This document shows, in pieces, positions 1 to 8,310 of a stretch of 64,000 nucleotides of DNA (its first letter is position 1; each line of letters starts with the position of its first letter). The notes beneath the pieces are model-generated. The model was not told the DNA's origin and ran no database searches. It was given only the letters and a program-made list of their open reading frames with translations. This stretch comes from Nissolia schottii. Its lineage: Eukaryota; Streptophyta; Magnoliopsida; Fabales; Fabaceae. The translations under genes and the position numbers were made by a program. The DNA lies in the NCBI GenBank assembly GCA_003254905.1, contig QANU01095112.1:92083-156082 (forward strand), given 5' to 3'.

Positions 1-159
1 TTTTTTTTTTTTTTTTTTGAAGGAAGAGAGATATCTTCTTTACTGAATCTCGAATTTACATGGGATTACACATCCCGTTACAAATCTTGTATCGGGTGAC
101 AAGAAAATTTTACCAGAATAAAATAAATGAAAGAGGTTATTCTTGCATTAAATCAACGG
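1..159. other. AT-rich leader, no gene seen
   Basis: The window opens with an 18-base poly-T run followed by AT-rich sequence. I see no open reading frame, RNA gene or transposon terminus in it. The poly-T could be the reverse-oriented tail of a retroposon cut by the window edge, but nothing adjacent supports that. Confidence 0.5.
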
Positions 160-860
160 CAATGTTATGTATAAAACAAATCAATCAATTTTGACTCTCC
201 CATGTCACGTCCACGACCCCTCTTTATTTAATTTTTTTTATTTTTTTCTCTTTCTCATGTCAAATCAATATGATCCGTCTCTATCTTTAACTATTTTTTT
301 AGATATAATATTTTTAAAAAAATGTATTGTTATATAAACTTATTTATTATGTAGGATATTATGTCAACTCTCATCTAATTTGCTATTAAATAAGATTTTA
401 ATGAGCTTACACTTTACTAGAATCTTGTTTAATAATAGATGAAGTGTAAAAATAATTTTGCCTTATGTATTTTTTTCACTATTATAATACCATGAAAATC
501 TCTATAAGCCTTATTGGTATTATAATGTGTATTATAATGGTGAGAGAAAAAATATACAAGAAGAAATTATTTTCACACTTCATCTATTATTAAACAAGAT
601 TCTGTTGAAATGTAAAATCATTGAAATCTCATCCAATAACAAATTGGATGTGAGTCAACACAGTGTGTTCTACGCAATAAATAAGTTCATATCTCCATAA
701 TATCATACTTTAAAGAAAAAAAATACAAATAAAAATAAAGAGAGAGGGGGGCATATTGATTTGACATGAAAGAGAGAAAAAAATGAAAAAATAAACAAAT
801 AAAGAGAATTTGTTAACATGGGAGTCAATTTTAATCGACTCCCTTTATAACGACATTAGT
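160..860. repeat. Large fold-back (inverted-repeat) element, copy 1
   Basis: The left half of this segment is the approximate reverse complement of the right half. 'AATCTTGTTTAATAATAGATG' at about 421-441 pairs with the run just before 'AACAAGATTCTG' at about 593-604, and the outer arms pair around 'GACTCTCCCATG' and 'CATGGGAGTC'. The arms meet near 500, so almost the whole element can form one long hairpin. There is no coding potential. It resembles a fold-back or MITE-type DNA element. A second copy lies at 2260-3050 in the same orientation, and homology between the copies continues about 120 bp beyond the right arm. Confidence 0.7.
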
Positions 861-1238
861 TCATTTTAAAAACAATTTTGCAATTGGTTTATTTTAGAAA
901 TAACTTATTTTATTTATTTTATTTTGGTAAAATTCCTAAGTAACAAGCATGTTGAATTGATATTAAGCTTTAACCTTTCTAGGCTACATGCCTTTTGAGG
1001 TTTTATTTTTATTTTTCTTTTTTTAATTTTTTTTTTACTTAAGCATGAGGAGAGAGGAAATGGGAGTTGAACTTGATTCGCTTAGGGTATTTCTTTTCGG
1101 TTGGTATTTCATTATGAGGTTTTTTCTTAATCAAAGGTATTTGTTTATGAGTTTGAATCATAAGAATTGGTATTTTTATTAAGAGTTGAGATGGAAAAAA
1201 AGTTTCATTTATAAGTTAAACAAATGTGTAATACAAAC

Positions 1239-1652
1239 TGTAAGATCCCGCTTTTTCTCTTAGCAAAGATTTCATAAATTAAATAGGGGAACAAGCCCTC
1301 ACGCAAGCCTTTGGGATTAAAAGTGTTTGTAGAAATAATTCTGTTCGTTTTCTTAAAATTCTGCAGACACTAAGACGGATCCTTTTTTGTCCTCCAAGTG
1401 CAATAGTGGTTCTAAGGTATCTGTAAAATATATGGTTATGGGGGAAAGTTCACAAATACCTTAGATTAACTCAAATCCTATACGAGAAACATTGGCAGAT
1501 TAACTCAAGTTAGTGTCTTCGGATACCCGTAAGCAGAACCTCGGAACAGCTAACAACCCAAAATGATCAAACATGATCAGCATTTGGTCCCAAAGGGAAG
1601 GAACAATTCGGCTATCCTTTGAAGGAATCACAGGGTGTCCACATGCACAAAN
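1239..1652 (+). mobile_element. 5' fragment of a long LTR (TGTAACA family)
   Basis: The segment begins TGTAAGATCCCG and follows the 5' part of the complete solo LTR at 45051-47609, sharing blocks such as 'AGAAATAATTCTG', 'AAAATTCTGCAGACA' and 'ACAAATACCTTAGATTAAC'. It stops at the single N at 1653, after which the sequence is unrelated. It is therefore a truncated LTR or an LTR cut by an assembly join. Confidence 0.75.
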
Positions 1653-1653
1653 C
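1653..1653. other. Single unresolved base at an LTR breakpoint
   Basis: A single N separates LTR-derived sequence on the left from unrelated sequence on the right. An isolated N exactly at a repeat edge suggests a contig join or gap closure. Confidence 0.6.
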
Positions 1654-2259
1654 ATATCATAGATGGGCGAGATTGAAGAAATTGTAGCTGACGTTGGGTA
1701 TGTCTCCAAAGTTTTTATGATTCTCGCAGCTTCAATTGAAGAAATTGCATGTATTTGTGTTTCTTTATTTTGTATATTGAATTTTCCAGAATTTTTGTTT
1801 GTTTGTGAGTTTCTCTGTTTGAATGCCAAAGTTTTTGGTCAGTTGTAGCTTTGCTCTCTAAATCCCTATTAGTTTCCATCAATCTTTACTTGGATTGCGT
1901 TTATTGGTTGTTGAGATTCATGCTGTAGAAATTTCCAGAGTTTGCAAGTTTTCAATTCGATATTGGATTTCAATTACTGTACAGGTGGGTATTTGTTATT
2001 TTTCTTAATTTTAAAAGTAATCGAGTCGAGTCATGGGTCATGGGTAAAATTTTTAATTTATGGTTATGCTATTTGGCATGTCACGTGACACACCACATCA
2101 ACGTCGTTAACGGCCACATTATTGCACCGTTAATTCCAGTTATTCATAGGGACCAAAATCAAATTTTAAATTTTTACAGAGAATAAAAATTTCACACAAA
2201 AATTAAAATTAAATTTTTTAATTTTATAGAAGTTAAAAACTTAATTAAACCTTAAATTA
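1654..2259. other. AT-rich intergenic stretch, nothing recognised
   Basis: There is a short open frame at 1663-1848, but it has no recognisable domain and is Phe/Cys/Leu-rich as expected from T-rich DNA. The stretch 2085-2265 has the flavour of a 'TTAAACC...ACGTCGTTAACGG' fold-back fragment, but I could not pair it with a partner. Confidence 0.4.
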
Positions 2260-3050
2260 ATGGCAAAGTTATTTATAAAATAAATTAATCAATTTTGATT
2301 TTAATGTTAACCAATTTTCTTTTTCTTTTTAATTGTTTTTAAAGAGAAAGTATTTTTTCATGCCTTTCCATCACTTTTTCTCTCTCCCACGTCACGTCCC
2401 TGACCCCTCTTTATTTATTTATTTATTTATTTTTTTCTCTTTTTCATCTCAAATCAATATGACCCGTCTCCATCTTTAATTATTTTTTTTACATATAGTA
2501 TTTTTTTTAAAAATGTATTGTTATATGAACTTATCTATTATGTAAAATATTATGTCAATTCTTATCTAATTTGTTATTAGATAAGATTTTAATGAGTTTA
2601 CACTTTAATAAAATCTTGTTTAATAATAGATAAAGTGTGAAAATAATTTTGTCTTATGTATTTTTTTCTCACTATTATAATACCATAAAAATCTCTACAA
2701 GTCTTATTGGTATTATCATGTGTATTATAATGGTGAGGAAAAAAAATACACAAGAAGAAATTATTTTCACATGTCATCTATTATTAAACAAGATTCTGTT
2801 GAAGTGTAAAATCATTGAAATCTCATCTAATAACAAATTGGATGTGAGTCAACACAGTGTTCTACGCAATAAATAAGCTCATATCTCCATAATGTCATAC
2901 CTTAAAGAAAAAAAATACAAATAAAAATAAAGAGAGAAGGGGGCATACTGATTTGACATGAAAGAGAGAAAAAAATGAAAAAAATAAATAAATAAAGAGA
3001 ATTTGTTATCATGGGAGTCAATTTAAATCAACTCCCTTTGTAACGAAATT
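2260..3050. repeat. Large fold-back element, copy 2
   Basis: This is a second direct-orientation copy of the fold-back element at 160-860, with the same self-complementary arms meeting near 2690. It is longer by an extra block around 2305-2380. Homology with copy 1 continues on the right to about 3170 ('AGTAACAAGCATGTTGAATT' is shared), so the duplication includes flanking DNA. I judge the copies to differ at roughly one base in ten, meaning an old duplication. The 79-codon open frame at 2637-2876 is a by-product of the hairpin sequence. Confidence 0.7.
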
Positions 3051-3171
3051 AGTTCATTTAAAAACAATTTGGAATTGGTTTATTGTAGGAATAACTTATT
3101 TTATTTATTTTATTTTGGTAAAATTCCTGAGTAACAAGCATGTTGAATTGATATTAAGCTTTAAGCTCTCT

Positions 3172-3368
3172 AGGTTGCGTTTGGTACTAAAAACATAACA
3201 GAGGACAAAGATAAAAAAATTTTGTCGCTCTAGGCTCTAGTTTTATGTCCTCCAAGCAAGAATTTTCTGTTCTCTCTATCCTAGCTTCAACGAGAAATAG
3301 AAAATATCAAAAAATTTCTATCTTTGTGTCTTTGTCTTCTTGTCCTATCTTGGTATCAAACGCAACCT
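3172..3368. mobile_element. Short MITE with AGGTTGCGTTTGGTA termini
   Basis: The element starts AGGTTGCGTTTGGTACTAA and ends with its near-complement TTGGTATCAAACGCAACCT, giving terminal inverted repeats of about 19 bp around a 197-bp non-coding body. I could not define a target-site duplication with confidence, so the superfamily is left open (hAT- or PIF-like). It sits exactly at the right edge of the duplicated segment that contains fold-back copy 2, where copy 1 has no such insertion. Confidence 0.7.
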
Positions 3369-3940
3369 TATAGAACAACATTATGAGATTCATATTAATG
3401 GTAAATTAGGTGAAGGTGATTCTTAACATGTTTCGAACCTTTTTGGTTGTGACATTTTAATTCAAAATTTTGTAAGAAAAAATGCCATTTCCCCTCTTGT
3501 GGAACCTGCCTTAGAATAATATATAAATAAAATAGAACAATAACACAACACCAAACTTAATGTGGAAACTCGAAAATCGGAGAAAAAATCACGGTTGTTG
3601 TCCAAAGACTACAAGAGAAAATACTATGTGAAAATTTTTACAACACATAGACTTCTCTCTTAACCACCCAACAACTCTAATATACTCACACTCTCCAAAG
3701 CTAATATCTAACCCACCTCACCACACTCTAATACAAGAGTAGAAAAAGATAAAAGAAAATCAAATACAAGCTTAAAGGTAGCTTTGGCAAGCGTCTCATG
3801 ACAAAAAATACGGAGATAGTGAAGACGGAGACCGGGATACGGTACAAGAGATAGAGACAAAACTATGTTTGGTGGTGGTGGACAAGACATGATGACCATC
3901 TCTGTATCCCGTTTGGATAGTGGGATACGAGACAGGAAAA
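3369..3940. other. Intergenic, nothing firm recognised
   Basis: No gene is supported. The minus-strand 63-codon frame at 3708-3899 has no domain. The bases 3540-3670 have an LTR- or leader-like look but show no terminus. Bases 3830-3940 contain a near-palindromic 'GACAAGACATGATGACC...GTATCCCGTTTGG' stretch that might be a DNA-element end. Confidence 0.35.
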
Positions 3941-3944
3941 AGTC

Positions 3945-4310
3945 TATTTTACCACTAGCTTATATTATCATTTAAAAGTCAAATCTATCCCTAGTTTATA
4001 TTATTATTGAAAAGACCATTTTACCCCTAGTTTATATTTTAGCTTAAAAGTCTAATTTTTCCTTACTTTTTATATTATCAATTAAAAGTCCTTTTACCCT
4101 TGATTTGTATTATTACTTAAAAGACTTTTTTACCCCTAATTTGTATTATAAAGTAAAAGACTTTTTATATATATATAAAGGTTAAAAGACTATTTTATCC
4201 CCAATTTATATTATCAATATAAAAGATTATTTTATCCATAATTTATATATTAGTTAAAAGTTTTTTTTACCTTTCATTTTTATTATTTGTTAAAATATAT
4301 TTATATTATA
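3945..4310. repeat. Degenerate A+T-rich tandem repeat, about 40-50 bp period
   Basis: The motif 'TTTTACCCCTAGTTTATATTA' (with substitutions) followed by 'TTAAAAGTC' recurs about eight times in succession. The units drift in sequence and length, so this is an old minisatellite. It lies between the intergenic stretch and the PIF/Harbinger relic. Confidence 0.75.
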
Positions 4311-4319
4311 CTAATTGTA

Positions 4320-4845
4320 ACTATTTTGTGTACCACTGATCAAATTAATTGTATAAAATGTGATCAAAAAACCTTTACAGTGAATTAAAAAAATCAAAGA
4401 ATAAAAAAACAACATTTTTCATAAGTATAATGTGTCTAGTCACAATCCATCAAACACTAAAACATGATTTGAACATGCTCTTTATTGCGACTCATTATGT
4501 AGTGTACTATTTTTCCTACTTAAAAACACCTGGTCAAATCAAACAACTTTTTTTATTAGTGTAAATAATAAATTTACACATCAAATCAACCAATCCATAT
4601 CTAGCACGCTTAATTCAAAAATCTTAGCAAAAGCAGCTACAAATCTTAAGATAGTTCATAATTCAAAAAATAACAATTCAAAGAGAAATATTTAACTAAT
4701 AAATCTGACACAATACTAATTAAAACCAATTAGCATATCTCAAGACATGTCTTGCTCCAACCACATTACTACTGGAGAAATAGTTTCACAAATGCAAGCC
4801 TTTGGTCATCATAAAAACCTCTCTCGAATTAGGGGTTCTCCGAGA
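4320..4845. other. AT-rich stretch, no gene seen
   Basis: I see no coding potential, terminus or RNA gene here. By position it could be the 3' non-coding end of the minus-strand PIF/Harbinger relic that follows. Confidence 0.4.
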
Positions 4846-4849
4846 ACTT

Positions 4850-5704
4850 AATGACAACTTGTACCACTTCGTTATCAGTAAGTCCAAGAAGTTTGAGAGT
4901 ATTGCCAACTTTCACCTCATCATGAACCCTGCCATAGCCTTAACAAGAATTTGCACATGTTTTCCTTGTTGATCCATTGCATATATGACAGATTCAACCA
5001 ATTTTTTCATAGCGTCAGCATCTTTTCTCTGTTTCATTGAAGATGAGTTCTTTCCTTGATTTTTGTCACTATAAGAAGTCATTGATGCAGAAGCATGGAT
5101 TGGAGAACCATTAGGAGGTTTTATGTTAGACATCTCGATATCATCTAAACCCATTTGTCGTTGATCCTCTTCTACTACTTGTTCATCAGCATCATTACCA
5201 CTCATAGCAGAATTTCCATTGGCTTTATCCTTTTCGAAAACAATCTCCAAACGAGGGAATAATGGAAATGATTTACCAGGAGTATAGAACTTATGAGGAT
5301 TTTTCTAAAAAAGACAAGAAGATAAACATTAATCATTGAGAGTATAATATATTGAACATGTATACAATAATTAAATTAGTTTAATGAGCCTTTAGCCAAA
5401 TTTCAAGGACTTACTTGCGATCCACTTTCACACATTTCTTCTCATCATTTCGTCCAAATCCACTGCGCTTAAGCATGTTTGCAGTTGTTTGGTATTTCTC
5501 CTTCAACCTTTTATTCTTGTTTCTACAGTGTTTTGCATTCAGACCACATCTAGGAAATTTCTCATTCATCATAGCTGCAAGTTTTTTAAATGAACCAGGT
5601 TTCAATTGACCAGTATCAACTCTTTGCCCCTCAATTACCAACTCTTCCATAAAACCAACAAGCATGTGTGTTTCCTTATTGGTCCATGTACGTGCTGCAA
5701 CCAT
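4850..5704 (-). pseudogene. PIF/Harbinger ORF1-type Myb/SANT-like protein, decayed
   Basis: On the minus strand, 5704-5411 encodes a Myb/SANT-like DNA-binding domain beginning MVAARTWTNKETHMLVGFME and containing CRNKNKRLKEKYQTTANML. This is typical of the plant Myb_DNA-bind_3 proteins that accompany PIF/Harbinger transposases. After a short gap, 5250-4912 continues as a hydrophilic linker and C-terminal helical region. A further piece reading VGNTLKLLGLTDNEVVQVV lies in a different frame at about 4895-4850, so the gene is frameshifted. In this transposon class such a protein acts with the DDE transposase in nuclear import and end binding. Here the split frames argue that it is non-functional. 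The fused, intron-like gap at 5251-5410 could alternatively be a real intron. Confidence 0.8.
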
Positions 5705-5993
5705 TTCTTCCTATACTTCATAGAACATAATTTCATGCAATAAAGAAGTTAAACAAACATAAATATGGATTAAATAATAATAATAATAATAATAATAACT
5801 CAAAAATCTCCAAACATTACAATTTATGTATTCAATTCAATGCTGAAAGAAACACCTAGAACTTGAAAAATATGGTACAATTTGAAAATACAATCAATCC
5901 ACCAAGATAAACACAAATTAAAATTCATATGATACGATGTCTTCTCCACTCTTGAAACATTTCATTTACCAGGTTGTCTCGCCATTGTGTCCA

Positions 5994-6575
5994 TTAATTG
6001 CTACTTTCCACATTATCAATAATGTCATCATCATTAGGAGGATCCTCTCCAATAGGCATATGCTCAGGTGCAAGTGGTGTGTTTTCTTCAGGATCAACAT
6101 CTATGTTCATTCGGATGAAGTTATGCAGCAGACAAGAAGCAATTATAATACGATTTTGTGTCTTAATTGGGTAAAAGGAAGGATTCCTCAAAATACCCAA
6201 TCTTTTCTTAAATAACCCAAAACACCGTTCAATTATATTCCTAGCTAAAGAGTGCTTCTTATTAAAGTGATCTTAATAGTTTCGAGGTGCACGTACCTTG
6301 AGCTCATTCTTGCACGTGGTATCAAGTAACCCTATATGGTGCTATAGCCCCTTTGCCATTTGTGGAACCAACATCAACAAAATAATAATTACCTAAAAAT
6401 ATAAAATAAATTTAGTTATAAACATAATCAAATGTAAGTAAAGTGATTTTTCAATTTCTTTTTAGCCATACCAAGTGGTATTTTCTAGCTATTACGTCTT
6501 GTAATAGCATCTCAAAGTATTCTTGAATCTGACGCTGATCCTTCCCACCCACTAAGTACATAGACAAAATTCATG
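5994..6575 (-). pseudogene. PIF/Harbinger DDE transposase (HARBI1-like), C-terminal remnant with stops and frameshifts
   Basis: Reading the minus strand from about 6575 gives [16 protein letters not shown], a stop, DAITRRNS, a stop, then KIPLGMA. Around 6395-6330 it gives GNYYFVDVGSTNGKGAIAPY, and from 6200 to 5994 it gives GILRNPSFYPIKTQNRIIIA and SCLLHNFIRMNIDVDPEENT. These are the conserved C-terminal blocks of plant PIF/Harbinger (DDE_Tnp_4) transposases, in the right order. Several in-frame stops and at least two frame changes show it is dead. The N-terminal part is missing because a Ty1/copia fragment abuts at about 6580. Together with the Myb-like ORF at 4850-5704 in the same orientation this is a two-gene Harbinger relic. 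Confidence 0.88.
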
Positions 6576-6638
6576 TCTTGGTTGCAAGCTCCCAAGACAT
6601 TTGTAGAAAGGGAACCTAGATCACACTAGAAATCCAAA

Positions 6639-6815
6639 CACATTGAGAGGAGATTTCATATTATCATAGATATAGTTGGGCAAGGCAATATAGCTATGCA
6701 GAAGGTAGCTTCAACATATAATATTGTTGATCTATTGACAAAGGCCATGGCACAACAACAACTTGACAAACATCTTAAAAAGACAAGTCTTAGATACTAT
6801 ACTAAGTGGCTCTAG
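6639..6815 (+). pseudogene. Ty1/copia RNase H C-terminus, fragment
   Basis: A 58-codon open stretch begins HIERRFHIIIDIVGQGNIAM and continues with NIVDLLTKAMAQQQLDKHLK to a TAG stop. This is the characteristic C-terminal end of the copia Pol RNase H domain (HIERRFHIIRDIV... and LTKAMxQQQLDKHL). The stop is followed directly by the purine-rich tract 'AAGTGGGAGA' at about 6820-6829 and then an LTR start. Only this tail survives; the rest of gag-pol is absent. Confidence 0.88.
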
Positions 6816-6829
6816 TCCAAGTGGGAGAT

Positions 6830-7478
6830 TGTTAGTTGTATGCCTTAGAGCTAATATATGTATGAATAATTCCTATTAAATAAATGGTTGTCTATTATTC
6901 TTTTAGTCTGTAATTAATGTATGTTTATTAGAATAAGTCCTAAGATACTTCTTAGATACCTCATTCTCAATGGTTGAGAATATAAGTGACGGAGTAGTCT
7001 AGTACAAGATCTTTAAAATGATTCATGATCATAAGAATTCTAATTGGGAATTATTATTCTAAAAGATCATCACCTCTATCTATTTCCATGCTTAGTATAG
7101 ATACTAATGAAGATGGAGTAGTGAGTCTCATACCATTCAACAAATGATGTTGAAACAAATAAGTTGAGCACTTATATGAAGAGTGTGTCAAACATGACTC
7201 CTAGATAATGTTCACATGATATTTTAATAATGTCAATGAAACATTATCTAGATTGTATTAGTGCATATAATCCTTAGACCTGAGATGACACAGTTATCTT
7301 ATACACAGGTGACTATAGTTTGTTGTTACTTGTATTGTCGTGTTATGCATTAGTGTTAGGCACCATGTGGCTACAGTTAGTTACGTAGTGAGATACGTGA
7401 CCAACCAAGAAGGAATTTGTAACAATCCACTTCCTTTAGCAATTATTTCACGAACTAGATAATTATGCAAAAGTGATT
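6830..7478 (+). mobile_element. 3' LTR of the copia fragment, truncated
   Basis: The LTR starts TGTTAGTTGTATGCC directly after the polypurine tract that follows the copia RNase H tail. It runs through AT-rich sequence with no coding potential. Its 3' end is not clear because a different LTR fragment begins at about 7479, so the end coordinate is approximate and the LTR is probably truncated. Confidence 0.65.
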
Positions 7479-7826
7479 TCATCGCTCGTGTACGGATATC
7501 ATAAAAATATTTTAAACACATGTCTGCGATCTACTAATTTTCCTAGTCATAATAGTATGTTAGGTTAAGGTATTTGTGAACATATCTCCGTGAGTGTATA
7601 TTTTTCGGATACCTTCGGGACCTGACGGAATTTCAGTGCTGACCGAAACTTATTCCGACACTCGCGCAATTTCCGTGAGCTTTCAAAACCATTATTTTGA
7701 CTGATATTTTGGATTTAAGAAACCTTTATAATTAATTTCCGGTCTAAATAGCCGTCTGACCACTTTAATTACGCAAAATTATCAATTATGCGAAACCTTT
7801 GTAAAGGTAGAATTTGGGATGTTACA
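7479..7826 (-). mobile_element. 5' fragment of long LTR (TGTAACA family), minus strand
   Basis: On the minus strand this starts at 7826 with TGTAACATCCCAAATTCT and runs to the shared block 'GATATCCGTACACGAGCGAT' at about 7479. The same sequence ends at 14524 and is present in reverse orientation around 28286-28660. The fragment interrupts the gag start of another Ty3/gypsy-type element (7827-8310) at exactly the same base as the copy at 14524/14525. Confidence 0.8.
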
Positions 7827-8310
7827 TAGTGTGTGTTGGTGGTGTTAGTGTATCATTGTCATTGTGCTCGTTGGTTACCATAATCCCCACAGACGGCGCC
7901 AATTTACCAAGCAGGTACCGAAATGTCCCTATGACAGTAATGTTGGCTCGATCCCTGGAGGTTTGGCCTGATAATGTGGGTACCTGCACAAATTCTAATG
8001 CTCAAGTCAATAAGGGTTCAATTAGGATTAAGAATGTTCAAAAATAGGTTCGACAGCATACCTAGTGTCTTGAGCTATTTATTCCCTTTTTAGAGGATGG
8101 GGGGCAGGGGCAAAGGGTTAGGATTACCTTAATCGAGCAAGAAGCTTCCTTGGATGGGTCTCACCATCTAAGGGCTGAGTGGACTCTCTTGCAGTGCCAA
8201 CCCATAATGTAATTCTTGGACCTTGTCAGGTTGACCTACTCAAACCCATTATTAGGTAACCCGCAAGGCCCACCTTATAGATCTGTCATGTCTTCTGCGA
8301 AGGCCCATAA
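7827..8310 (-). mobile_element. LTR, primer-binding site and gag start of a Ty3/gypsy-type element (copy 1, left part)
   Basis: On the minus strand the sequence 'TTGGCGCCGTCTGTGGGG' (about 7885-7902) matches the kind of primer-binding site used by many plant Ty3/gypsy elements. It is followed by an ATG at 7881 opening a gag-like frame MVTNEHNDNDTLTPPTHT, which breaks off at the nested LTR fragment. The sequence upstream on the minus strand (about 7905-8310, continuing at 11263-11523) is the element's LTR or leader, with a TATA-like 'AATAAATAGC' near 8075. A second copy lies at 14525-15256. The unit is split by a solo LTR at 8311-11257. Confidence 0.65.

Noticed and set aside
160-3170. The two fold-back copies as the LTRs of one retrotransposon
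   Set aside because: The copies are self-complementary, lack TG...CA ends, have no primer-binding site or polypurine tract between them, and differ too much for a simple LTR pair.
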